This document shows positions 1 through 5,257 of a DNA stretch of 5,257 nucleotides, piece after piece. A program made the position numbers and the translations under genes. The stretch covers positions 1 to 5,257 of the forward strand of contig JAUHZM010000227.1 of the NCBI GenBank assembly GCA_030426005.1, read 5' to 3'. A model generated the notes under the pieces. The model searched no databases. It worked only from the letters and a program-made list of their open reading frames with translations, and was not told the origin of the DNA. Source of the DNA: Gammaproteobacteria bacterium. Lineage in GTDB: Bacteria > Pseudomonadota > Gammaproteobacteria > Arenicellales > Arenicellaceae. The first letter of the stretch is position 1, and the number at the start of each line of letters is the position of its first letter.

Positions 1-483
1 CTTGTGTGTTGGTTCGTCGGTGGCGGAAATTTTGAGCATACTCATCGCTCGACCATCGACCGTCAGTCCGAGCGTTTCGTTGGTGACGCGAGAGTCTCCT
101 TGCGCCCATGCCAGCAGATCCAGGTGGCGATCATGACTGTAGGGAGCAAAATAGGCAAAGTACACGCTGTTCTGATGCAATTCGTAGTCGAAGCTCAAAA
201 CACCATTTTCATATCGGCAAGGTGAGCGAAACCATGACTGGCGATCCCAGGATGTACACACATTGTAATCAGGCCAGCCGCCTTTATACGAGGACTCACC
301 AGCATTGGTGATATGAATCGTGCCGGTCTGACCAACGGTTCCTTCAAGGCGGAAATGGAACCATTGTAGAAACTCGGCGGCGTTGTCTTTTTTAAGGGCT
401 AGTTGCACATTGGTGGGGTCTGAACAGTCGAGTATCTCGATGCTGCCGGAGTCAAAATGCGTTGAAATTTGTATGGAGCTCAT
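1..483 (-). CDS. M14 family cytosolic carboxypeptidase-like metallopeptidase, N-terminal part (cut by window edge)
   Basis: The minus-strand frame is open from ATG at 483-481 to the window edge without a stop: 161 residues, with the C-terminal part missing. It resembles the N-terminal beta-sandwich domain that precedes the zinc peptidase domain in cytosolic carboxypeptidase (CCP/Nna1-like) M14 enzymes. Family-like segments are FDSGSIEILD (residues 10-19), EFLQWFHFRLEG (37-48), the NAGESSYKGGWPDY stretch (60-73), and VYFAYFAPYS...RHLDLL (107-124). The HxxE zinc motif of the catalytic domain should follow residue 161, so catalytic competence cannot be judged. The start is well fixed: an in-frame TAG lies upstream at 525-523, and no other ATG, GTG or TTG occurs between it and the chosen ATG. 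No good Shine-Dalgarno is visible, and no signal peptide is seen, which fits a cytoplasmic enzyme. Eukaryotic relatives trim C-terminal glutamates from tubulin; the bacterial substrate is unknown. Family call from remembered sequence pattern; confident. Confidence 0.87.
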   Translation of the reverse strand, partial: MSSIQISTHFDSGSIEILDCSDPTNVQLALKKDNAAEFLQWFHFRLEGTVGQTGTIHITNAGESSYKGGWPDYNVCTSWDRQSWFRSPCRYENGVLSFDYELHQNSVYFAYFAPYSHDRHLDLLAWAQGDSRVTNETLGLTVDGRAMSMLKISATDEPTHK

Positions 484-637
484 AGGTAAATTAGGTCGTG
501 GAAGTGACGTATTACAAAGCGGCTAGTGTATTCGTTTCTGCTGCGATTTGCGAAAAATCTTGCCTAACTTGGCTTTCGTTTTGCTTGGCTGCAGGAGTAC
601 ACTGAGGGAATAACAATGATTATTGGGAGGAAAGCAA
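484..637. promoter_or_regulatory. Divergent intergenic region between M14 peptidase and DUF1761 genes
   Basis: This 154-bp gap separates two genes transcribed away from each other, so both promoters should lie here. I could not find a convincing -35/-10 pair on the plus strand. On the minus strand a weak pair can be drawn (TTCGCA, 18 bp, TACACT), four matches of six in each box. Two direct copies of CTTGGCT (568-574 and 584-590) lie 16 bp apart, and a small inverted repeat GATTT/AAATC is at 545-559. None of these is strong enough to call a site. Confidence 0.35.
625..630 (+). promoter_or_regulatory. Shine-Dalgarno site that fixes the DUF1761 start
   Basis: GGGAGG sits seven bases before the ATG at 638. 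It overlaps the TTG at 623-625 that would otherwise extend the frame by five codons (reading GGKQ after the start), so the ATG at 638 is the correct start. Confidence 0.85.
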
Positions 638-1048
638 ATGAGCTTATTGGCAGTGAATTGGGTTGCTGTTTTGGCAGCAGCGGTAATGGGCTTCGTGGTT
701 GGTGGTATTTGGTATGGACCAATCATGGGCAAAAAATGGATGGGCGCTGTTGGCTTAAGTGAAGAAGAAATCCGCAGTGGTAATATGGCGGCCATCTATG
801 GCGGCGCGTTGGCGTTTAGCCTGCTGGCGTCATGGACTCTGGCGCACACGTTCGCGAGTTATGCGGTAAATCTATCTTTCTCGGTCAAAGTGCTGACCGC
901 AGTTGGCATCGCCGCAGGCTTTATCTTGCCAGCCATTGGCACCAATTATTTATTTTCGCAAAAGAGTAAGACTTTGTTTTTTATTGATGCCGGCTACTGG
1001 TTGTTGTTCTACGCTGCCATGGGCGCTGTGCATGCTGCATTGAGCTAG
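638..1048 (+). CDS. DUF1761-type small integral membrane protein
   Basis: This 136-residue protein consists almost entirely of hydrophobic helices. Four membrane segments can be drawn at about residues 5-26, 51-72, 84-106 and 112-134, joined by short loops. The only clearly hydrophilic loop is residues 31-50 (GKKWM...SEEEIRSGN). The N-terminal NWVAVLAAAV followed by GGIWYGPIMGKKWM (22-35) is the pattern I associate with the DUF1761 family (Pfam), whose members are about 130-150 residues long with four helices. The biochemical function of the family is not known to me, and I infer none. The start is set by a good Shine-Dalgarno at 625-630. The stop TAG is followed after 20 bp by the ATL gene on the same strand, with no terminator between them, so the two are probably co-transcribed. 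No truncation or frameshift is apparent. Confidence 0.85.
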   Translation: MSLLAVNWVAVLAAAVMGFVVGGIWYGPIMGKKWMGAVGLSEEEIRSGNMAAIYGGALAFSLLASWTLAHTFASYAVNLSFSVKVLTAVGIAAGFILPAIGTNYLFSQKSKTLFFIDAGYWLLFYAAMGAVHAALS

Positions 1049-1068
1049 ATCTGGTTATTGAGGCAGGC

Positions 1069-1383
1069 GTGTCGAGCTATTATGCAGAGATCTACCAAGT
1101 GGTTCGTGTGGTGCCCTACGGTCACGTAGTGACTTATGGTCAGGTAGCTCGGTTGATCGGTCGACCCAGGCACGCGCGCCAGGTCGGCTATGCACTGGCT
1201 GCACTCCCTGACAAACATGACGTGCCTTGGCATCGTGTTGTTAACGCCAGAGGTGAAGTCAGTCGTCGTGCAATAACCGACTATGAGGATTATCAGCGCG
1301 TATTGCTGGAAGATGAAGGCGTTGAGTTTGATCATCTTGGCAAAATCGATCTGCGTCGCTACCAGTGGAGAGAACCAGAGTGA
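1069..1383 (+). CDS. ybaZ: Alkyltransferase-like (ATL) protein, MGMT family, YbaZ-type
   Basis: This 104-residue protein consists of a single MGMT/Ogt DNA-binding domain. In this family the winged helix binds O6-alkylguanine lesions, flips out the base and, without repairing it, flags the site for nucleotide excision repair. VPYGHVVTYGQVARLIG (residues 15-31) holds the base-rotating Tyr (Y23). The RPRHARQVG segment (32-40) is the recognition helix with the Arg finger (R37). PWHRVVNARG (53-62) carries Trp54 where true alkyltransferases have the acceptor Cys of PCHR. These align with Tyr25, Arg39 and Trp56 of S. pombe Atl1, at a constant offset of two. The C-terminal IDLRRYQW is also typical. 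There is no cysteine anywhere, so transferase activity is excluded. The start is GTG 1069, with a modest GAGG at 1060-1063; no in-frame ATG lies nearby. It follows the DUF1761 gene by 20 bp and is likely in one operon. E. coli YbaZ/Atl is the closest named relative. Confidence 0.93.
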   Translation: MSSYYAEIYQVVRVVPYGHVVTYGQVARLIGRPRHARQVGYALAALPDKHDVPWHRVVNARGEVSRRAITDYEDYQRVLLEDEGVEFDHLGKIDLRRYQWREPE

Positions 1384-1446
1384 GCCATCCTGACCCGGTG
1401 CGCTGTCGGTGCAATTGCTGTAACAAGTAAAATTTCTGCAACCATT

Positions 1447-1474
1447 TTGCGATGCTAGACATCCTAATTAGGAT
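1447..1474 (+). promoter_or_regulatory. Candidate sigma-70-type promoter for the M13 peptidase gene
   Basis: TTGCGA (1447-1452) and TAGGAT (1469-1474) are separated by 16 bp, and each matches four of six consensus bases. The pair lies about 80 bp before the M13 start, in the only gap where a promoter for that gene is expected. The -10 half falls inside a perfect palindrome (1461-1474). This is a by-eye match and could be chance. Confidence 0.35.
1461..1474. repeat. Perfect 14-bp palindrome, possible operator
   Basis: ATCCTAATTAGGAT reads identically on both strands. It lies in the gap between the ATL gene and the M13 peptidase gene and covers the candidate -10 box TAGGAT. A homodimeric repressor bound here would block that promoter. 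The palindrome is seen directly; the operator role is inference, and the regulator is not encoded in the window. Confidence 0.5.
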
Positions 1475-1510
1475 CGTCGGCAGTTGTGCGATTAAATCGC
1501 CTTGTCGACG
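1475..1510 (+). repeat. Nested inverted repeats (possible leader hairpin)
   Basis: The inner dyad GCGATTAAATCGC (1488-1500) is a 6+1+6 inverted repeat that could fold as a five-pair stem with a TAA loop. It is flanked by CGTCG (1475-1479) and CGACG (1506-1510), which are complementary and could close an outer stem around it. No T-run follows, so it is not an intrinsic terminator. It lies immediately downstream of the 14-bp palindrome, in the predicted leader of the M13 gene, and could be a second operator or an mRNA structure. Confidence 0.4.
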
Positions 1511-1555
1511 GACTGATTTAGTGAACACTTTTAACCACCATTAGTGAGAATTTTC

Positions 1556-3646
1556 ATGAGATTAATAATCACCGGCGCCCTCTGTGCCCCTTTGTTGTTA
1601 TTGGGTGCCTGTAGCGAATCTAATAAACCATCACCGGAAGCAGCTACGCCAGTTTCTGACGTTGCGGAAGCGGTTGTTGCCGAGACCGCAGCGCTAACTT
1701 CGGGTATTGACCTGGAAAACCTCGATCAGTCTGTGCGTCCGCAGGATAACTTTTATCGGTACGTGAACGGTACTTGGTTGAAGAATAACGAGATTCCAGG
1801 CGATAAAACTGCCATTGGGTCTTTTTATGATTTACGTGATCAGGCCGATGAAGATGTTAAAACGCTGATCTCTGAGTTGGCAGAAACCGAAGGGCTGCAG
1901 GACGGCAGTGATGAGCAAAAAGTCGCTGATTTGTATCGATCGTTCATGGATACAGCCGCAATTGAAGCGGTTGAAACTGATCCACTGACGTCGATCTTTG
2001 AGACCATCGACAGCATTAAAAGTAAGCAGGATTTGGCTCGATTTTTCGGTGAGTATGGGTATCTAGGCATGGCCAACCCGCTGGCACTCTACGTGTCAAT
2101 TGATGCCAAAGATTCCTCTCGCTACGCTGTGCATGTATGGCAGTCTGGCTTGGGTTTGCCAGATCAGGATTATTACTTCAATGACGCTGAGCGCTTTGTA
2201 AATCTGCGCGCCGGTTATCTTACCCATATTGCCAATATGTTTAATTTGGCTGGACTTGAGAACGGTGATCAGGCCGCGCAAACCATCATGGCGCTGGAAA
2301 CCAAGTTAGCCAAGCATCATTGGACTCGGGTCGAAAGTCGTGATAGCGAGAAACGGTACAACAAGTTTGCTACTAGCGATCTTACCACTTTGACAGACGC
2401 GTTCGATTGGCAAGCTTTTCTGACTGCACAACGCATTGCGGACCAAAAAGACATCATCATCAATCAACCAAGCTTTATCAAAGGGTTTGGTGACGTGTTT
2501 GCCGCGTCGTCAGTAGAAGATTGGAAAACGTATCTGAAATTCCACACTCTGAGTGCCTTCGCCAGCTATTTGACGTCGGACATCGAAGCCGAGGATTTTG
2601 ACTTCTTCTCACGCCAGTTACAGGGCCGAAAAGAACAACGGGCACGTTGGAAGCGCGGTGTTGCAGTCGTGAATGGAAATCTTGGTGAAGTGATCGGTAA
2701 GGTGTATGTCAGCAAACACTTCAAACCGGAAGCCAAAGCTCGAATGACGGAGTTGGTGGAAAATCTGCGCACGGCCTATGGCAATAGCATTGATCAACTG
2801 GCCTGGATGACCGAGGACACCAAAAAAGCGGCGCATGTAAAGCTGGCCGCGTTCACGCCTAAAATTGGGTACCCGGATCGCTGGGAAGACTACTCAGCTC
2901 TAACCATTGCTGCCGACGATCTGGTCGGTAACATCATGCGCGCTCGCAAGGTGAGTGAGCAGAAAGAGCTCGATAAATTGGGTGGGCCGATACGAAAATG
3001 GGAGTGGGGTATGACACCACAAACAGTGAATGCGTATTACAGTCCAACTCGTAATGAAATAGTGTTTCCGGCGGCAATCTTGCAGCCACCATTTTTTAAC
3101 ATGGCAGCCGATGACGCTGTCAATTATGGCGGTATTGGCGCTGTTATTGGTCACGAAATGGGGCATGGTTTTGATGATCAGGGCAGTAAGTATGATGCCG
3201 ACGGCAATTTGCGAAACTGGTGGACTGAAACCGACCTTGAGGAGTTCCAAAAGCGTGGTGCTAATCTGGTAGAACAATACGCTGGTTATGAAGTCTTCGA
3301 TGGTGTGAACGTAAATGGTGAATTGACGCTAGGTGAAAATATCGGTGATTTGTCCGGTGTCACGATTGCCTACAAAGCCTACAAAGAATCACTGGGCGGT
3401 AAAGAAGCACCAGTCATCGACGGGCTCACAGGCGATCAACGCTTTTTTATGGGGTTTGCGCAAATCTGGCGCTCCAAGATCGTGGAAGAGTCAATGCGTA
3501 ACCGAATCGTGACCGACCCGCATTCACCTGGCGAGTTTCGTGCGCTGGGGTCCTTATCAAATATGGACGAGTTTTATGACGCGTTCGATGTCAAAGAGGG
3601 CGATGCAATGTATCTGCCACCAGAAAAACGCGTCAAGATTTGGTAG
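1556..3646 (+). CDS. pepO: M13 family (neprilysin/PepO-like) zinc metallopeptidase, lipoprotein
   Basis: This 696-residue protein has full family length. Residues 1-19 form a lipoprotein signal (MRLIITGALC... then LLLLGAC) with lipobox LGAC and lipidated Cys19. Ser at +2 predicts outer-membrane sorting. A low-complexity Ala/Glu/Val-rich linker runs to about residue 50. The M13 N-terminal domain starts with LDQSVRPQDNFYRYVNGTW and spans most of the first two thirds. The catalytic domain shows NAYY (492-495, substrate-backbone binding), HEMGH (533-537, zinc ligands H533 and H537, catalytic E534) and ENIGD (594-598, third ligand E594, with D598). It ends in the usual PPEKRVKIW. The enzyme should cleave small peptides on the amino side of hydrophobic residues, at the periplasmic or surface face. 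The mature chain has no cysteine except Cys19, unlike disulphide-rich animal neprilysins. ATG 1556 is preferred over in-frame GTG 1544: the weak GTGAG at 1544-1548 is well placed for it, and it gives a proper short signal peptide. A strong terminator follows. Confidence 0.95.
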   Translation: MRLIITGALCAPLLLLGACSESNKPSPEAATPVSDVAEAVVAETAALTSGIDLENLDQSVRPQDNFYRYVNGTWLKNNEIPGDKTAIGSFYDLRDQADEDVKTLISELAETEGLQDGSDEQKVADLYRSFMDTAAIEAVETDPLTSIFETIDSIKSKQDLARFFGEYGYLGMANPLALYVSIDAKDSSRYAVHVWQSGLGLPDQDYYFNDAERFVNLRAGYLTHIANMFNLAGLENGDQAAQTIMALETKLAKHHWTRVESRDSEKRYNKFATSDLTTLTDAFDWQAFLTAQRIADQKDIIINQPSFIKGFGDVFAASSVEDWKTYLKFHTLSAFASYLTSDIEAEDFDFFSRQLQGRKEQRARWKRGVAVVNGNLGEVIGKVYVSKHFKPEAKARMTELVENLRTAYGNSIDQLAWMTEDTKKAAHVKLAAFTPKIGYPDRWEDYSALTIAADDLVGNIMRARKVSEQKELDKLGGPIRKWEWGMTPQTVNAYYSPTRNEIVFPAAILQPPFFNMAADDAVNYGGIGAVIGHEMGHGFDDQGSKYDADGNLRNWWTETDLEEFQKRGANLVEQYAGYEVFDGVNVNGELTLGENIGDLSGVTIAYKAYKESLGGKEAPVIDGLTGDQRFFMGFAQIWRSKIVEESMRNRIVTDPHSPGEFRALGSLSNMDEFYDAFDVKEGDAMYLPPEKRVKIW

Positions 3647-3663
3647 ATTGGGCGCAGTTGTTC

Positions 3664-3695
3664 AAAAAAGCCACCTAGTTTAGGTGGCTTTTTTT
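3664..3695 (+). terminator. Rho-independent terminator after the M13 peptidase gene
   Basis: GCCACCTA (3670-3677) pairs perfectly with TAGGTGGC (3681-3688) around a GTT loop. The stem is followed by seven T (3689-3695) and preceded by six A (3664-3669), so the stem can lengthen into A-T pairs. It begins 17 bases after the peptidase stop codon. The A-tract would also let it act on the other strand, although no minus-strand gene runs into it. It separates the transcription of the M13 peptidase from that of the phosphatase. Confidence 0.95.
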
Positions 3696-3738
3696 GTCTT
3701 CGGGAACAGAGCGGTCTACTCGATTTACTGCGAGCTTT

Positions 3739-3772
3739 CTGTCATGTCATTGCAATGCCGTGCAGTTAGGCT
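3739..3772 (+). promoter_or_regulatory. Candidate Pho box and promoter of the alkaline phosphatase gene
   Basis: CTGTCAT (3739-3745) is an exact PhoB half-site. Eleven bases on, in the phase of a Pho box, lies TTGCAAT (3750-3756), matching four of seven. Eleven bases upstream lies CTGCGAG (3728-3734), also four of seven. TAGGCT (3767-3772) could be the -10, exactly 10 bp after the second heptamer, which is the same arrangement as the E. coli phoA promoter. The -10 itself is poor (three of six). The placement before a phosphatase gene raises the likelihood; the second half-site is degenerate and coincides with a palindrome, CATTGCAATG (3748-3757), that could be a different operator. Confidence 0.45.
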
Positions 3773-3901
3773 AGGATCTGGCGCGCTGTGCTGTGTTGAA
3801 TAAGCTTGGTTTAATCCCCATTCTCAGAGTAAATCGGCTATGCTTAGCGCATCGGACCGCGTTCCACGACAACGCTTAATATTTACGTTTTATCGAACAC
3901 C

Positions 3902-5041
3902 ATGATGACCAAAAAAATCTTTGCCTTTTCACTGGCTTTGCTCCTTTCTGCCTGCGGGTCAGACTCCTCCAAAGAATCACAACTCACATCCGACGTTGCG
4001 CCGGGTACCACGCAGAACATTATTTTGATGGTCGGTGATGGAATGGGGTTAAGCCAAATTTCGGCTGCAATAGAGGACCATGATCGGAAACTCGAAATGG
4101 AGCGCTTCCAGGTTGTTGGTCTGAGCAAGACTCGTAGTGCCAAAGAGCAGATTACCGATTCAGCTGCCGGTGCTACCGCGTTTTCTGCTGGGGTCAAAAC
4201 CTACAATGGCGCGGTTGGTGTTGATCAACACGGGCGTGCTCGTGAAACTATTTTGGAGTTGCTGGGCAATAAAGGTTATGCCACTGGTCTGGTTGCCACT
4301 TCAGTGATTACACACGCGACACCGGCAAGCTTTTACGCGCACGAAGACAGCCGAGAGAACTACTATCAAATCGCCGCCGACATGAAGAAAGCGCCTCTCG
4401 ACTTGTTTATTGGTGGCGGGCGAAAGCATTTTGAAAATCGAACTGATCCAAATAACGGTAAAACCGATGATCGGAACCTGATTGAGGAAATGCAAACCTC
4501 GGGCTTTAGTTTTGTTAACAGTCTGGCTGAGTTGCGACAGGCAAAAGGCAAAGTCGGGTACTTTCTAGCGGATGGTCATCCGGAACCAATTTTGAAAGGG
4601 CGGGGCGATATTCTGCCACGGTCAATTCCAACTGCGATCTCACATCTGCGATCACGCACTGAGCGTGGTTTCTTTCTTATGGTTGAAGGCTCTCAAATCG
4701 ACTGGGGCGGTCATGAAAACAAAATCGATTACGTTATTTCAGAACTAATCGACTTTGATGAAGCGGTTGGTAAGGCGCTGGATTACGCTGAAGCCGAAGG
4801 CAATACCTTGGTGATCGTGACAGCAGACCATGAAACCGGTGGTCTGACACTTGCCGGTGAACCGGGCGAAGATGGCAAAACCTCATACGCTAAGGCAGGA
4901 CGTCAATTTGCCTCGCACGGTCACACTTCGGTAATGGTGCCGGTATTTGCCTATGGTCCCGGTGCGGAGTTGTTTGCTGGCGTGTATGACAACAATGAAA
5001 TTCATGCCAAGATGCTAAAGGCTCTAGCTCTGGATAAGTAA
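3902..5041 (+). CDS. phoA: Alkaline phosphatase (PhoA family), lipoprotein
   Basis: This 379-residue metal-dependent phosphomonoesterase should release inorganic phosphate from organic esters outside the cytoplasm. Residues 1-18 form a lipoprotein signal with lipobox LSAC and lipidated Cys18; Gly-Ser after it suggests outer-membrane sorting. The core shows MVGDGMG (metal ligand D46), TDSAAGATA (nucleophile S87) followed by GVKTYNG, THATPASFYAH (H138, T140), R151 for phosphate binding, EGSQIDWGGH (E262, D267, W268, H271), TADHETGG (D309, H310) and SHGHT (H341). All expected zinc and magnesium ligands are present. H138 and W268 stand where E. coli PhoA has Asp153 and Lys328; this His/Trp pair is that of the Vibrio and TAB5 enzymes. 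No cysteine other than Cys18 exists, so there are no disulphides. The length suits a compact, insertion-poor member. Two ATGs (3902, 3905) are adjacent and neither has a Shine-Dalgarno; the first is given. Phosphate control via an upstream Pho-like box is plausible. Confidence 0.94.
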   Translation: MMTKKIFAFSLALLLSACGSDSSKESQLTSDVAPGTTQNIILMVGDGMGLSQISAAIEDHDRKLEMERFQVVGLSKTRSAKEQITDSAAGATAFSAGVKTYNGAVGVDQHGRARETILELLGNKGYATGLVATSVITHATPASFYAHEDSRENYYQIAADMKKAPLDLFIGGGRKHFENRTDPNNGKTDDRNLIEEMQTSGFSFVNSLAELRQAKGKVGYFLADGHPEPILKGRGDILPRSIPTAISHLRSRTERGFFLMVEGSQIDWGGHENKIDYVISELIDFDEAVGKALDYAEAEGNTLVIVTADHETGGLTLAGEPGEDGKTSYAKAGRQFASHGHTSVMVPVFAYGPGAELFAGVYDNNEIHAKMLKALALDK

Positions 5042-5074
5042 AGTCATCGCAAAATCAAATACTTAGATCAGCTA

Positions 5075-5257
5075 TTATTGCTGCGCCCCCGTGGATTGTT
5101 TAGCTGCCTCGTCGACCTGCTCGATAAATGAAATTGAGTTGACAGGCAGCCAGCGCGAGCGTTGTTCTTTGGTGATCAATATAAACATCTGCCCGTCGTC
5201 AAATCCGCGAAAACGCCAGTTTTTGAGTAACTGATCTTCGCCGCGAAGTTTGACCGT
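5075..5257 (-). CDS. Unrecognised protein, C-terminal 60 residues (cut by window edge)
   Basis: The minus-strand frame is open from the window edge to TAA at 5077-5075. It gives 60 residues with balanced composition and no stop, rather than the stop-rich reading expected of non-coding DNA. The visible part contains LLKNWRFRGFDDGQMFILIT (about residues 11-30), WLPVNSISFIEQVDEA (about 36-51) and a Gln/Ser/Thr-rich tail ending in GAQQ. The alternating hydrophobic pattern suggests beta-strands followed by a short helix. I do not recognise a family and infer no function; the N-terminal part and the start are outside the window. It converges on the alkaline phosphatase gene, with 33 bp between the stops and no obvious terminator hairpin in the gap. 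Confidence 0.6.
   Translation of the reverse strand, partial: TVKLRGEDQLLKNWRFRGFDDGQMFILITKEQRSRWLPVNSISFIEQVDEAAKQSTGAQQ

Noticed and set aside
4..311. Plus-strand open frames of 73 and 67 codons (4-225, 108-311)
   Set aside because: They lie opposite the M14 peptidase reading frame, which has clear family sequence; they have no recognisable content and no ribosome site.
568..590. Direct repeat CTTGGCT, two copies 16 bp apart
   Set aside because: Only seven bases long in a short region, with a spacing that is not a whole number of helical turns; it could be chance.
523..795. Minus-strand 90-codon open frame overlapping the DUF1761 gene
   Set aside because: It lies antisense to a gene with a good Shine-Dalgarno and family match, and its sequence has no recognisable domain.
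1396..1412. Direct repeat CGGTGC, two copies 11 bp apart, after the ATL stop
   Set aside because: Six-base copies only, with no promoter in phase and no third copy; recorded but not supported as a site.
1259..1528. Minus-strand 89-codon open frame across the ATL end and the dyad-rich gap
   Set aside because: It overlaps ATL in antisense and is made partly of the inverted-repeat DNA; no family features or ribosome site.
1544..1555. GTG start four codons upstream of the M13 peptidase ATG
   Set aside because: No ribosome site precedes it, whereas GTGAG at 1544-1548 is well spaced for the ATG at 1556, which also gives a typical lipoprotein signal.
2900..3277. Minus-strand 125-codon open frame inside the M13 peptidase
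   Set aside because: It is antisense to the NAYY and HEMGH catalytic core of the peptidase, so it is a by-product of that coding sequence.
5103..5150. Inverted repeat GCTGCCT/AGGCAGC near the right edge
   Set aside because: The arms are 34 bp apart and lie inside the minus-strand reading frame with no T-run, so neither a terminator nor a clear operator is supported.

Overview
This window looks like an ordinary chromosomal segment from a Gram-negative bacterium, most likely a gammaproteobacterium and possibly marine. The evidence is two clear lipoprotein signal peptides with lipoboxes, G+C close to half by eye, E. coli-like Shine-Dalgarno and terminator signals, and an alkaline phosphatase whose active-site residues match the Vibrio/TAB5 type. 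The genus cannot be fixed from the sequence. I see no insertion sequence, CRISPR array, tRNA, rRNA or phage gene.

Layout, left to right. (1) 1-483, minus strand: the first 161 residues of an M14 'cytosolic carboxypeptidase'-type metallopeptidase, cut by the window edge before its zinc-binding motifs. (2) 484-637: a short divergent intergenic region. (3) 638-1048, plus: a four-helix DUF1761-type membrane protein. (4) 1069-1383, plus: an alkyltransferase-like (ATL) DNA-damage-recognition protein, with Trp where O6-alkylguanine alkyltransferases have the catalytic Cys. It starts 20 bp after gene 3 and is probably co-transcribed with it. (5) 1384-1555: an intergenic region rich in dyad symmetry, with a perfect 14-bp palindrome overlapping a possible -10 box. 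(6) 1556-3646, plus: an M13 (neprilysin/PepO) metallopeptidase made as a lipoprotein, followed by a strong intrinsic terminator at 3664-3695. (7) 3696-3901: the leader of the next gene, containing a Pho-box-like element. (8) 3902-5041, plus: a lipoprotein alkaline phosphatase of the PhoA family. (9) 5075-5257, minus: the last 60 codons of an unrecognised protein, convergent with the phosphatase.

Functionally, the window holds one cytoplasmic DNA-repair accessory protein (ATL), one uncharacterised membrane protein, and three hydrolases that process peptides or phosphate esters. The M13 peptidase and the alkaline phosphatase are both predicted to be outer-membrane-anchored scavenging enzymes. 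They are neighbours but separated by a terminator, so they are probably controlled independently, the phosphatase plausibly by phosphate starvation. I found no convincing previously undescribed multi-gene system. The points most worth checking are the regulatory DNA in front of the two lipoprotein genes and the bacterial M14 carboxypeptidase.
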